From assembly GCA_026874595.1 (NCBI GenBank), contig CM049317.1:15310882-15374881 (forward strand): DNA of 64,000 bases, written 5' to 3'. Positions within the stretch are counted from its first letter, which is position 1, and the number at the start of each line of letters is the position of its first letter. Positions 24,401 to 33,353 of this stretch are shown piece after piece. The translations under genes and the position numbers were made by a program. This DNA is from Sipunculus nudus. Taxonomy: Eukaryota; Annelida; Sipuncula; Golfingiida; Sipunculidae. The notes under the pieces are model-generated. The model did no database searches and was not told the origin of the DNA. It was given only the letters and a program-made list of their open reading frames with translations.

Positions 24401-27400
24401 GTCAAATGTACACTCTGAACACAGCGGTTGACCTCCCTGGGAATATAAATGATGGTAAATGGTTCGCAATTTTTTAAAATGAAAAATAAGATTTAAATTG
24501 TTCTCCAGAGAAACTGGCAGTAAATTCATTGAAGGAAGGTTTACCATGCAAAACTGTAACTTTACCCTCCCCTCATAGATTTATGCACTGCAGTCGTCCA
24601 CACAGCACAGAGTTTTACTCAGACCAGTGATATTACATTGTGCATCCAGCCCAAATTTTAAACATGCATCACCCACTATGGTTAGTTTGATTACACCGGG
24701 ACAAAAGCTTTCATTGGTCTGATTCTTGGCCCTATGCCAGAATGGGTGTTATCAGACCAACCAGAGCTGGTGTGCCATGTTTAAAATTTGTAGCTGGATG
24801 CCCAATGAAACACCATGCTCTTTTCTCTGGCGCACCCTAGTGTTCCTGCCTAGACAACCTTGCCATAGAAAGCAGCGGTTACGCAAAAAGATGTCTGGGA
24901 TGGCTGCAGTGTACAACCGCTGCGCGACACGTGTACTGTAACTACAATAATCCGAACAAATTTTATGTCCTCAATCGTTCAGATAATCGCAGTTTTACTG
25001 TATTTACAGTTTGAAGACACACTACTTACATGAGATGAGCCGGCCTTCGGACTCTCTACCATTCCTGGTGCTACTTCTAAAGGGGGTGGCCCACCATTAT
25101 CTGATACTGATGTGTTTCCCGACTGGGTCACCAAATTGGGTGAGACACTGATAGGTGGAGCCTGTGGCAATGGTGACGGTTGTTGAGCTGACTGACTGAC
25201 AGGTGGATGGGTCCCTGGCGTGCTGCTTCGCTCCATGCCCGGAGACCATGCTTGAACGGACGACGACGTCTGCGGCTGGGTTGGTGCTATCCCCTGCTGG
25301 GGGCCTGCAGATTTGTTTGTGCTAACGTATGATGATGGAGTTTGCGGTGCCTGGTTTGGAGAAAAGCCACTTGGGGGGTTTCCGTGGACGGCTGCCGCAA
25401 TGCTGCCTGGGGCTGGAGTTGAGCCCGGATGCAGAGACTGTGTAAAGATACCTAAAAGAAAATTATTTACATGTCAGAAGAAATTCATTCAGAAATATGA
25501 AAATAAGGTCACTACATAGCCCTCAAAGTAATACTTCATGATCCCTAGGTCAAATCATATGACCGTCAAGGTCATGCCCTAAGAATGGCTGTAAAAGACA
25601 TTCAATATCACAATCTTCTCAAGGTCATGCAACATAATTTATTTTGTGAGTACTGATATCATCCAGCTTTGTAGGACTTGAACATTTCATTTCCTAAATT
25701 TTTTTAAACTGTGCTTATAATATTACCTGATAAAAGCAAGGATTATGGCAGCGGCTAGTAAAATATGAGGATGCCCATCAGAAAATGTAGCAAAAGGTTT
25801 ATACTCATTACCAGAGATAAGATTTGTCTGTCTGTCTGTTTTGCTCATGTAAAGTACATCCTAAAATTTTATAGAGTTCAGTTCAATTCTTAAGTAGTGG
25901 CATCTGGAGAAAAAATTTGGAACTAATTAGAAAGATGGACCTTGAGTTAAGGAACTGGTGGAGATGTGTGTTCTCTGAGTGCTGTTTATTCTGGTGATCC
26001 AGAATATTAGTGGAGGTGTGTTTGTGGTCTTTTAACTGCTTTCTAAGTGTATATGCTAATGTTTCAGAGATGCCTGGATAAATCTAGGCACAGCAAAATA
26101 CAAACAGATGTTGGGTGACTGGATATAAACAACAATGATATATGTATGGCAGCTGGTAGGCATGTCTCTGAAGCTAATTATTTAAAAAAGTTAATGATAA
26201 ACAAAAAAGTGATGTATAGCTCTTTGCATATCAGTCTTTTGAATTATCAGATTGGAAAACAATTACATACTGCATGCTGCTAATACTAAAACCATGAATA
26301 ATATGACAACTTGTCAAGTATATTATATCTATACTGACAGCTGTTTACCTGTATCATAGTCTGTACTACAGTACAGTACAAGACATGATTACCTCATGTA
26401 ATGATGCTTCATTTAGGATACAGGTGTTATAATTAATAATGGGCTATTAATAATTTTTTTCATTATAAATTATGGAAGACATTTAAATTAAGAAATAAAA
26501 TTAAATATTAACATTTAGATGATCTAAGTATGATCACCATCGTGATTACGTACATCTTAGCTCCGTCTGACCTGATATATTAAATTAGTTACCGTAACTA
26601 TTTATGCAATTCATGTTAAATAAATATAGTTTAACTTTAATTAAATGTTATCATATTACCAGCACATCACTGGTGATCATTCATTCTTAAGTTAAATTTA
26701 GTACTCACATTTGAGGTGGGGGGGGGGGGGGGGTTGACATGGAAATTCAATATCGTTTATTTAATAGATTTAAAAAATCAGGATGGAAATAAATATGTAA
26801 GTGAAACCATTTAACCTCTCAATATTTATTAACTTTGTATTCCCCTTTCATCTAATACGACAAAACATATTAATTTCATAATAAATCTGACTGCAAAAAC
26901 CTAGTCAATCTATAACATTAACGTATTCAAATATGTATGACATAAAGTCTGATATACTGTTTTACCATATATGGTTGTGCAGCACGATCAGAAGAGAAAT
27001 TTATTAAATATGTCAATAAACTGATCATATCACAAGTTATATAAACTATTTTAGCAAGAAAAGTTTTAAAACAAAATTAAGTAAATTTCATCATGCTTTA
27101 GCAGACTGATGGTGTTATAAGCTATAAATATCCTCCTACATATTACAGCTGAGACACAGACTAGGAATGGCCTGATTATTTGTGCCCCACTTCAGCAGCA
27201 GATTAAACAGCATCTTAAGTTCAGATGCTTCATCTTTCCTCCGCATCTCTTTAATTTCTCATAACATCTGGTTGTCATCTCCCTGGCTCCTGTAACATCT
27301 CTAAGAAAAGGGCCTTTTTTTATCTTCATTTGCATCCCTGTGTGATCAACAATGAACTAGAAAGAAACAGCCAGGATCCTGCTCAGTACTGACCCCTGGT

Positions 27401-30400
27401 GACCAAATCTGGAACCATCAGCCAGTGTCTTGTTTCAACTGACCACCAGGGCTGAGCATCAACCATGTTAATCAACATAAGATGTTAATAGATTTATTCA
27501 AAGTGAATGATTGGATGTTATTTAATACAGTAAAACAAATTGTATCTACTGCATTGCTGCCCATACTCAGAAAACAATGTTGGATTCATAGACATACATA
27601 CACATTTACATACATATTTATATTCATTAAATACATAACATACAATACACTGATACCCGGCCTTGCGACCACCCCGCAATTGCGACCACCCCAACAATTA
27701 CGATCACTCTTCCTGGTCCCAAATACATGATTCAGGTAATTTAGAGTTTCACAAATACGACCACCCCCAAATTACGACCACTTTGGTCAGTCCCCAAGGT
27801 GGTCGTAATTGTGGGGTTCCACTGTATTTTTATTTTGGAATCATTAGTATCTGGATCAGGATTTTTCGTATGGACCTAAAACAGGATTCTGGGATAGGTG
27901 TAAAAGAATGATTGAAAAGTTGAATTTTTAGAGCTGAAAATCAGGGCAAAAGGTCTGTGATAAAAATCCTGCACAGATAAAAAAAGCAGTATAGATAGTA
28001 AACTTTAAAATTAAATTTATTTTGATGTCTTAATTAACTAAGTCAGGCACATATTACCATCATGTTTATTTACTACAAATTATGACTTCTGGATTATTCC
28101 CAGTCTAATTTTTTTTGGTAATATTTACAATAATTTTGATAATTTTTATAATGGTGAAATCTAGAATGCTTAATAAAAATTTCATATTAATCAATTGGTT
28201 ATATCCATCATTATTCTGCATACAGTGCCACCAACACGAGAAAAAAAAAAACATATTTTGTCCCTGTACTAAACATATCAATCCCTCCAATACTTGTATG
28301 AGCATTATGTTACCCTGGTCATGTTGGAGTTTACGCAACCTTATTTACCTAGGTTTATATAACCATAAGCAAACGTTCAACAAAAACTTTGTCTTGTCCA
28401 TGCCGCCATGGGAGAAGGAAGTCTCCTCCATGTTTGTTTATGATATATTTACGAGGGCCATGCTATCTGATCGTAAAACGTGCCCAATAAACTTTATGTG
28501 GCAACACCTGGATTTTGCTACTGTATCCAAGGTCACCTTGGCCTATATGCTGACAAACATCGCAGACACAGGGCCTGTAAAAAATTGTGCAGATCACTAA
28601 AAACTTACAGGTATGGTCCTATACACGTGGAACGGGTACTCTCACAATGGTCAAGGCCATTATTACAGCACAGTATGAAATAGAATAACACAATAAAGTT
28701 ACTTGAAGTTGTACTCTGACTAATCCTCTAAAACCTTCAAAAATTATTTTTTTGTGAATTGAATTACAAAACTGAAAAATGGATGTATATATACTGCGAA
28801 GCCCTGCTTCACAGGTGTATGTATGGCTGCACAGGGCTATGGCTGCACAGAGCTATGGCTGCACAGAGCTATGGCGGCACAGGGCTATGGCTGCACAGAG
28901 CTATGGCTGCACAGGACTATGGCATTCTTGATACCCACCTGCACTTTTTAGAAGCTCTTGTTCAACATTTACTCACCATTATGATGGCCATTAGACTAGG
29001 ATTATTGTGTGCCATTTACATGTGATTACATCTTCTACATAATGTCTTTATGGATAACACACACCAAGTTACAAGGTCAGATCTGCACTTTCTTAATGTT
29101 TATTAAATTCTGAAGTTCGTAAATTTGTTTTAACCATTAACTTAATTTTAATCAACACAAACAGTTATTCCTCTAAATATCACTAGAAAGTCTTTTTACA
29201 ATGTACATAATTCATTATTTGTCATTTGGATTAATTTTGTGTCCTACATCATAATACACAGCATAGTATCATATATCATGTGTTCGTGATGTGTCTGCGT
29301 AAAAACGTGTATATATTACGGTCAAGGCTGAATTCTATGTAGATTATATATCATTAAGTGATATTCTTATAATGACTTTGCATTTTCATGATGCTGAACA
29401 TTCCTGGACGACACTAGACATAATTTAATCTCACCTGAGTGATATGTAAATCCTCGATCGGTCCATGATGGATTTTAAAGCCAGCTATTCACCTGCCCTT
29501 ATCTCTATAATGAATGTGATTTCTGATTTTCTCTATGCAGATGTTAATGTATTCCTGTTAAGTCCTGTTTAGAAAAGTTCTATAATTCCTCTGTGATGGA
29601 TATAAGAGTTTGTTTATCAACAAACCATCAGTTAACACATCAATGTTGACAAACAGAGATAAGGTGATTGGTTGCATATGTATGGTAGTTGAAAGTTTAG
29701 TAGTTGCAAAATGCCCTTTGCAAAACTAGTTCATCTGACTTGCCAGCAGATGTCCTTGTTGAATGTGATTCGATCATTTTGGTGGGCTCCCAACATGTTA
29801 TATACATGTTGATACAAACTAAACAAGCAGCCTATGTGAGGTAGGATTGGTGCTTTCTGGCCTTTACTAATAAAAGGTTCGATGGATGATCTTTAGTTAA
29901 TAGACATCAGTTATTGGAATAGACCCCTTTAATTTTACCAAAACTTCATGCAAGCATAGTCATACTTTGAAATTTTCATCTTTCCAATGGAAAGGTATAT
30001 TAATGCAGGTTCGCCTGCAAAAAAAAAGTGTCTTTTGGGTAAAGATGTATCCTACTATCATATCAAACTTTCAGTCACACTTTGCTCTATGTGAACCTGA
30101 TTTTGCCATCTTACATGCCATTCTCAATGCACACTTACGTGCAAAATGAAATGAATGTTTTCATTGGTAACAATGTTAAATCAGAAACATAACTATGCAG
30201 TGGGGAATAAAAAACCTAGGAAATTAGAAGATGATGGCCTAAATGCCAGAAAGTATAAGAAATAATAGACCATTTTTATAGCAAAATATAGGAAATACTG
30301 GGAGTCGGTGGAACACCACCTGTAAAATATTTCATTGATGTGTCATGTTTGTTACTAACTTATCAACTTCTAATGTAGAAAACAACTATGTGTTTACCTT

Positions 30401-32872
30401 TCCAACAGACTGGTACAAAATGAAAATGCCTTTCCGTGCACGAGTTGGCCTGTCTGAGACAGCGAGAAAGATATTACAACCCCTGTCATGACTGTAATCA
30501 CAATTTTAAATACTGCCTTAGCAATTATAAACATAGGCTACATCACAACTACAATTTTTATCCAGTCAAGTTTAAAACCTGCCTAAATGACAATCTAAAT
30601 TGTGACATATAAGACTTACTTTACAATTGGATCGAGTCTGGAAAGGGTATAAAGTTAAATACTGGTCCATAATGAAATATTTGTACACCATGATCATGTG
30701 TTGACAATAAATTAAATTTAATTTCTTTATTTGATAAAAAAAATCACCTTAACACAAAATGAAGACACATGCAAATTTAGGTCTTATGGTTTCTTGACAA
30801 ATTAAATTATGTTCCTGTGGGAAATTGGAATAAAGCACCTGCTATTAAGGTTTTACATAGTTTTAACAGGAACTAAGTCCAGATGTCAATTACACTAATA
30901 CATTTGATGAAATTATGAGCAATATAGCCTTATACCAAGCCTCAGTATATTTCAAACTAGGGCACCCACTAGTGTTGTAGTCGAGTCCACAGTATCCCAC
31001 GATCAGTTCAATTCTGTTTTTAAATTATTTAGAACTCAATATGCAGGGCAGAAAATCTTTTGTGTTTGTCAGAAAATGTTCAACCAATGACTGTATTGTC
31101 TTACATACATTTGATTTTGTAGCCCTTAACATATAATATTAAACATATAATATTGAGTGATTTCTGATATTTTTTTTTAATATACCATAAATAGCTTCAT
31201 AAATGTCAGTGTGCTGATTATTTGTTCTAAAATCTGAATGTCAGAATGTTCATGACAGAGGTTAATTTGTCTACATAACCTCCAACACTGCAAGGAGAGT
31301 GACTTCACATCGACTTCATACACACAGAATGGAGGGTAAATTTTTCTGTATGTATGACAGACACTGTACTAGCCTTTCCAGACATCATATATCAGACAAA
31401 CATGCAAACAGACAATTTTCCAATAAATCAACAAACAATAGCATGTAATTGTGTCAAAGGCTAAACAACTGTTTCTTTTTAAATACAGTGAACAAATGGT
31501 TCAACTTCATTGTTAAGGTTAAACAGACAATACATCGCAAAGGATTAGGTAGCCCAGGATTGAAGGGGGGGGGGGGCAGTATTATTGTACCCTAGGTTGT
31601 AGGAAATAGATATTTCAGCTAAATATATTTGGTAATTCCTTTCTGCACTGAGAAAACCTACTTTTAACTTCTCATCCTTCAGGTCAAATATTATTAAAAG
31701 GTACAATTACTAGTGAAGTAAGCCTACCTTTCACTTACCATCTTTCAGGTCAAATATTATCAACAGGTACAATTATTAGCTGGTAGGTTCAAGTAGGTTT
31801 CCAGAAGATACAAAGATTTTTTATAATGAAGTTCATGGTCTCAAGGGGAAAACAGTAGTTCAGGAAGAAAAACGAGACTCAGTCAATACTCAGTTCGGTC
31901 AAATACAGTCACAGCTATTCACACACAATATGACTACTCATAAATAGTACGTGCTATTGATATGCTATTTACGTGTACACATTATCATCTCTGCTCAAAG
32001 GTACATTTTTATATGACAGCAGAATGACCTGAACGCGTACGTGCAATGCCCTCATTTTTATTAGTCCTCGGAGCATGTCTGGTCAAATGCCTAATAAAAG
32101 GCCCCAGACGTAGCACTGAGTGTCAGCTAGATCTGATGAAGTCGTTCTACTTCAAGCTAGTATCATTGCATATTTTTTTTGTTTTTTGGCACTCCCATAC
32201 ACACCTTTTCTTGTGAGTGCACAACAAGAACAGAAGTTCACTTGTCCCAAGCATATATACTGTCCAAGACTTTCCTGCACAAGATTTAAATTTATAATCA
32301 AAAGAACTTGTATGACTAAATATACCTGACTGAAAATATATGACTAAGAATTTATAAACAAATTCATTTTAAATGTTTATGGTATTATATAACACAATTA
32401 ACTGTGCGCTTGGTGACCTTAAATTTAATAAACTTTGGCCTTTAAGACCACTCCCTTTGCTAAGGGTTCATTAACCTCTGTGGCTATGATTACAATTTGC
32501 AAGGGCAAATAATTTTCATTTTTAAAGGATTTTTTTTTTCAATTTTCAATCCCTGTCAACTTGAGTAATTGTGTGACCAAGGTCAAATGGCACCACTATT
32601 AATGAAAATATTTTTTCTTCTTAATACAAGATCTTAGTCAGTCATTTATTTTTATCATCTAAATTTTCCAAAGAACCATACAATAATACAAAATTGTAAT
32701 TTTTTAAGTTATATATCTAAAGAAAAAGACATACCAGGATTCGCGATCCATTCCTGGAGGGCTTTTTGTAGTCGACGTACATGTAGTGGTTTGCTGGCCA
32801 TCCCGACCAGCGCCATGATTTCCAGAAACTCTTCTTCACCGGCTTCACATAGCTGTTGTACGTCATCTCCAC
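2831..32872 (-). CDS. NAB: NAB (EGR-binding) transcriptional corepressor, partial at both ends, 8 exons
   Basis: NAB proteins are nuclear corepressors. In vertebrates they bind the R1 region of EGR1/2/3 through NCD1 and repress through NCD2; Drosophila Nab and C. elegans MAB-10 are relatives. The spliced exons give about 445 residues including the microexon. In order they show: the second half of NCD1 ([16 protein letters not shown], nearly identical to vertebrate NAB1/NAB2); a Pro/Ser/Gln-rich linker of about 140 residues; NCD2 with [26 protein letters not shown] and [10 protein letters not shown]; a basic SKRAK segment where vertebrates have a similar basic motif; and a charged coiled coil. 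Junction phases are 1, 0, 0, 0, 0, 2 and 0, all consistent with one reading frame. The N-terminal exon is not found, and the C-terminus continues beyond the left edge because the last exon ends in phase 2. The family call is very secure. Vertebrates have two paralogues; this is probably a single invertebrate NAB, which cannot be shown here. Confidence 0.95.
3037..4405 (-). other. NAB intron
   Basis: AT-rich spacer. Around 4150..4310 three degenerate copies of 'atgaatattcatt(t/a)agtagg(a/g)a' occur. Nothing else recognised. Confidence 0.8.
4406..4517 (-). CDS. NAB: NAB exon: basic segment and start of coiled coil
   Basis: A 112-bp exon with acceptor gtctttttacag|AGCACA and donor AGAGAG|GTGGGT, phase 2 to phase 0. 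It encodes [19 protein letters not shown] then [17 protein letters not shown]. The SKRAKLE segment sits where vertebrate NAB has SPKRIKVE and may be part of a nuclear localisation signal. The C-terminal half has heptad-like spacing that runs into the next exon. Confidence 0.92.
4518..5739 (-). other. NAB intron
   Basis: Contains the 37-bp degenerate array at 4795..5125. The remainder is unique AT-rich sequence. Just upstream of the 4406 exon, 4590..4620 repeats a piece of the exon-adjacent sequence: the + strand 'cttgctggcaattgggt' of the exon reappears as 'cttgctggtaattgggt' about 115 bp away. Confidence 0.8.
4795..5125. repeat. Degenerate 37-bp tandem array with higher-order pattern
   Basis: About nine units of the type 'tgatttctacctgatatgtt'. 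Every third unit or so is replaced by a 'ctattatttttaccag' variant, which suggests a trimeric higher-order repeat of about 111 bp. Confidence 0.8.
5740..5873 (-). CDS. NAB: NAB exon: NCD2 C-terminal part
   Basis: A 134-bp exon with acceptor tttatttattag|ATCTCT and donor TTCCAG|GTGAGG, phase 0 to phase 2. It encodes [18 protein letters not shown] then [14 protein letters not shown], matching vertebrate VNEAAAQLC and LLTRRDELFALARQ. It is separated from the previous exon by the largest sequenced intron of the gene (about 13.4 kb), which is filled with mobile elements. Confidence 0.95.
5990..6110. repeat. Short tandem array, about 36 bp, 3-4 units
   Basis: Units of the form 'gcataatgcaaatttatttt' followed by 'agatttc'. 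The minus strand is open through it, but the peptide is just the repeat, so it is not called a gene. Confidence 0.8.
9402..9438. repeat. (CT)n microsatellite
   Basis: About 18 uninterrupted CT dinucleotides. An AGAGAG-rich stretch follows at about 9580..9640. Confidence 0.95.
10020..10680. promoter_or_regulatory. Unique higher-complexity stretch, possible enhancer
   Basis: Clearly less AT-rich than its flanks, with CpGs and no repeats. Both strands have only short open frames (about 60 codons) with no recognisable protein. Regulatory role is inferred only. Confidence 0.2.
11525..11610 (+). mobile_element. Truncated 5' end of the Helitron-like element
   Basis: Repeats the first bases of the element at 11825: the same fold-back start (TCCGCCAAAACAGAG then TTTTGCGGATA), 'ctatgttttcagctgcacgc', a short GCC/GCG run and 'ggtgtccggagaactcctcc'. 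It is truncated where the next fragment begins at 11611. Confidence 0.85.
11611..11822 (-). repeat. Inverted, nearly identical copy of 21764..21983
   Basis: The reverse complement matches the right end of the element at 21.3-22.0 kb with only a few differences over about 200 bases (for example agtcgg/agccgg near the end). It is sandwiched between two copies of the Helitron-like 5' end. Confidence 0.9.
11825..13287 (+). mobile_element. Non-autonomous Helitron-like element, 1,463 bp
   Basis: It begins TC after a host A, with a fold-back start. It ends with the hairpin GTAGTCGCTTGTCGACTAC (7-bp stem, 13258..13276), seven bases, CTAG at 13284..13287, then a host T. Helitrons are known for TC...hairpin...CTRR ends inserted between A and T, so the fit is good. 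The body has a GCC run (about 11870..11897) and four tandem core units of about 279 bp. No transposase or helicase reading frame is present, so it is non-autonomous. Confidence 0.7.
12063..13180. repeat. Core tandem array of the Helitron-like element, 4 x about 279 bp
   Basis: 'catatctcggg'-type anchors fall at 12063, 12342, 12622, 12900 and (decayed) about 13177. Each unit is itself two related halves of about 149 and 130 bp, each with its own 'catatctc' and a central GGTGGCGCCACC. Perfect 12-mers start at 12148, 12297, 12428, 12577, 12706 and 12855, with a one-base variant at 12984. Confidence 0.9.
14174..15210 (+). mobile_element. Core-repeat non-autonomous element, family B, copy 1
   Basis: 1,037 bp, same length and order as the copy at 33354..34390. 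The left end has the fold-back TCAGCAGGAGCTGA and AGCCCTCAGCC. The right end has the inverse GGCTGAGGGCT after a (GGAC)n tract at about 15133..15163. Inside are three units of about 301 bp with 'gtcaaggtcacccatc' at 14411, 14712 and 15014 and GGTGGCGCC-like sites at the unit joints. No coding capacity. Confidence 0.85.
15211..15226. repeat. Perfect 16-bp palindrome between two elements
   Basis: ATGACCCATGGGTCAT lies exactly between the end of family B copy 1 and the terminal repeat of the next element. It may be the 5' fold-back of the latter. Confidence 0.85.
15230..16491 (+). mobile_element. Core-repeat non-autonomous element, family C
   Basis: 1,262 bp bounded by perfect 14-bp inverted repeats, GCTCAGCTGACTGA at 15230..15243 and its complement at 16478..16491. 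Internal units of about 340 bp (with a shorter first unit) carry 'gatgtcaagt(t)agaagatt' at about 15508, 15682, 16028 and 16367, and a GGGGCGCCACC site near 15806. A (GGAC)n tract sits at about 16422..16449, close to the right end. No reading frame of note. Confidence 0.8.
16500..17400 (+). mobile_element. Decayed core-repeat element, directly after family C
   Basis: Two diverged units (about 270-306 bp) share 'ccttgttc(t/c)(a)agga' near 16855 and 17163, and 'caaaatcacat' near 16970 and 17241. It ends with 'ggacagatggacatg', a relic of the (GGAC)n tract. Boundaries are uncertain. Confidence 0.5.
18535..19010. repeat. Degenerate tandem array, about 40 bp
   Basis: Repeated phrases of the form 'ctgaccaat(c/a)agcat..(a)ag(t/c)atttctttta'. 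Roughly ten drifting copies. Open frames crossing it are by-products. Confidence 0.7.
19257..19376 (-). CDS. NAB: NAB exon: NCD2 core
   Basis: A 120-bp exon (40 codons, phase 0 to 0) with acceptor tcccatttcag|ATGCTG and donor CATGAG|GTGGGT. It encodes [18 protein letters not shown] then [19 protein letters not shown](A/S)[11 protein letters not shown] is a hallmark of NAB NCD2. In vertebrates NCD2 is the repression domain, reported to recruit CHD4/NuRD. The exon begins with an ATG codon, but it is internal: the frame is open from the previous exon. Confidence 0.95.
20110..20300. repeat. Degenerate tandem array of 'attatggacatctctatt' type
   Basis: At least five drifting copies. The reverse complement resembles the array at 48.0-48.4 kb and the inner part of the MITE terminal repeats (TTATGGAC). 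Confidence 0.7.
21290..21990 (+). mobile_element. Core-repeat non-autonomous element, family D, degraded
   Basis: Two internal units begin 'gtggagccaccagtcttcag' (21486) and 'ggtggtgccacaagttttca' (about 21646). Both run into 'gaactga' and 'aatcaa/gtcaat' segments as in family C. A G12 run lies at 21779..21790. The right end, CAGCTGACTTTCAGTCAACT, resembles the family C terminus. The last 220 bp have a near-identical inverted copy at 11611..11822. Confidence 0.7.
22732..23010. mobile_element. MITE, CAGTAGAACCCC-ended, TA duplication
   Basis: 279 bp between TA dinucleotides. The left end is CAGTAGAACCCCACTATTAC; the right end is an imperfect inverse (GTATTAGCGAGATTTAACTG). Such ends are typical of Tc1/mariner (pogo-like) MITEs. 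No reading frame. Confidence 0.75.
23898..24059 (-). CDS. NAB: NAB exon: start of NCD2
   Basis: A 162-bp exon (54 codons, phase 0 to 0) with acceptor ttattctacag|GATTCT and donor ATTGAG|GTAAGC. It begins [20 protein letters not shown] and ends KKPINRDIE. The second half corresponds to the helical lead-in of NCD2, where vertebrates have the LLKTNKKLAKMIG region. Similarity here is weaker than in the next two exons, but the frame and the position between linker and NCD2 core fit. Confidence 0.9.
24392..24436 (-). CDS. NAB: NAB candidate 45-nt in-frame microexon
   Basis: Within the 970-bp intron between the linker exon and the first NCD2 exon, the minus strand has an acceptor tttatattcccag, 45 open bases, then a donor CTCAG|GTGTGA. 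Translated in phase 0, matching both neighbours, it reads [15 protein letters not shown]. It adds 15 residues without shifting the frame and contains a C-x-x-C pair. The splice signals, the phase match and the length divisible by three are seen directly. That it is an exon, and probably an alternatively used cassette, is inference. Confidence 0.65.
24587..24935. mobile_element. Fold-back (inverted-repeat) MITE-like element
   Basis: Inner inverted arms at 24641..24667 and 24776..24801 (TGCATCCAGC...TTTTAAACATG and its inverse). Outer arms carry CTGCAGT..T..C and 'ctgcagtgtacaaccgctg'. The right half recurs at 58796..58955, showing it is dispersed. Confidence 0.7.
25030..25451 (-). CDS. NAB: NAB exon: proline/serine/glutamine-rich linker
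   Basis: A 422-bp exon with acceptor ttttcttttag|GTATC and donor TCTCAT|GTAAGT. It enters in phase 1 and leaves in phase 0. It opens with [10 protein letters not shown], which lines up with the LF.QP segment after NCD1 in vertebrates. It continues as low-complexity sequence rich in P, S, Q, T and G, for example [18 protein letters not shown]. No fold is expected. NAB proteins have a poorly conserved linker between NCD1 and NCD2, so family identity rests on the flanking exons and matching phases. Base composition is clearly more GC-rich than the flanking introns. Confidence 0.9.
26718..26733 (+). repeat. G16 homopolymer
   Basis: Sixteen consecutive G on the + strand in an otherwise AT-rich intron. 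Confidence 0.95.
27120..27460. promoter_or_regulatory. Unique balanced-composition stretch, possible regulatory element
   Basis: Not repeated in the window and less AT-rich than its flanks, with no plausible exon. Function is inferred from composition only. Confidence 0.15.
27648..27824. mobile_element. MITE, GGTGGTCGTAATTG-type ends
   Basis: Flanked by TA. The right end reads GGTGGTCGTAATTGTGGGG then TTCCACTG. The left end is the degraded inverse CACTGATACCCGG...GCGACCACC. Internal copies of 'acgaccac' show further decay. Confidence 0.75.
28823..28918 (+). repeat. 16-bp tandem repeat, 6 units
   Basis: ATGGCTGCACAGAGCT repeated six times with single-base variants (positions 11 and 13 of the unit and one T-to-G). 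Confidence 0.95.
32735..32872 (-). CDS. NAB: NAB exon: second half of NCD1
   Basis: A 138-bp exon running from phase 1 to phase 1. It encodes [16 protein letters not shown] followed by [16 protein letters not shown], then [15 protein letters not shown], essentially the vertebrate NAB sequence. NCD1 is the domain that binds the EGR repression region. The donor is CCTG|GTATGT. The acceptor is tattaaag|GTGGAG, which is weak because it has little pyrimidine tract. Reading on past the donor reaches a stop within a few codons. The upstream half of NCD1 (the LQLYR..LQ-type helix in relatives) must sit in an exon further right that I could not find. Confidence 0.95.
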
Positions 32873-33045
32873 CTTTAATATGGCATATGACGTCATAAAT
32901 ATAATAAACATACCACAATCACTGATGTCATAAACACATTGCTGTTGGACGTCATCTCCACCTGTAATATGAGAGATGACGTCATAAACATCACACACAC
33001 ATATAGTTGCTGTATGTCATAACCACCTGTAATGTGACAGATCAT
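32857..33045 (-). repeat. Tandem triplication of the NCD1 exon 3' splice site
   Basis: On the minus strand the junction sequence recurs three times. The used site reads tattaaag|GTGGAGATGACGT (exon base 32872). An upstream copy reads atattacag|GTGGAGATGACGT (32961, 89 bp away). A third reads acattacag|GTGGTTATGACAT (33026, a further 65 bp). Each copy carries the last intron bases and the first codons of the exon. Confidence 0.9.
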
Positions 33046-33353
33046 GTCATAAAGATAAAAAAACACAGGTTAATAAGTGACATCTCATAAACTCCTACAT
33101 GCATGGCTACTGTACATTTTCTCTGGAGCTGACTACAGATAATGTCATTAAGACAATATCATTAACCAAAACAAACATACAGAATTTCAACAAAATCTTT
33201 AGTTTTATTTTCAAGGTTTTCCAAAGACATGTTCAACATTTTTACTGTATGTGCAGTGCAAAATATAAACAAAAGTAAATGGCAAAACTTTCTAAATCAC
33301 ATTCAGACAAAACGCAGCAACACGTAAACACATACACAAGCACTAAAAGGTAA

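Larger units (their letters stand above)
24060..25029 (-). other. NAB intron pair around the candidate microexon
   Basis: Contains the 45-nt candidate exon (24392..24436) and a fold-back element (24587..24935). A run of TGACCTTGA(A)CCC half-sites lies at 24145..24172, seen here as a local repeat; such AGGTCA-type repeats are common and need not be functional. Confidence 0.75.
25452..32734 (-). other. NAB intron, mostly unique
   Basis: 7.3 kb. Contains a G16 run (26718..26733), a MITE (27648..27824), a 16-bp array (28823..28918), a G12 run (31565..31576), and a duplicated phrase 'caggtcaaatattatyaa' near 31680 and 31747. 27.1-27.5 and 29.2-29.6 kb are unique and could be regulatory. No further exon with matching phase was found. 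Confidence 0.75.

Noticed and set aside
28115-28600. 161-codon + strand open frame
   Set aside because: The N-terminal part is AT-rich hydrophobic sequence and no domain or homologue is recognised. It lies antisense inside a NAB intron without supporting splice or start signals.
30621-30638. Minus-strand 18-nt exon candidate bounded by ccctttccag and GTAAGTC
   Set aside because: In the phase-1 context of this intron it reads into a TAA stop.
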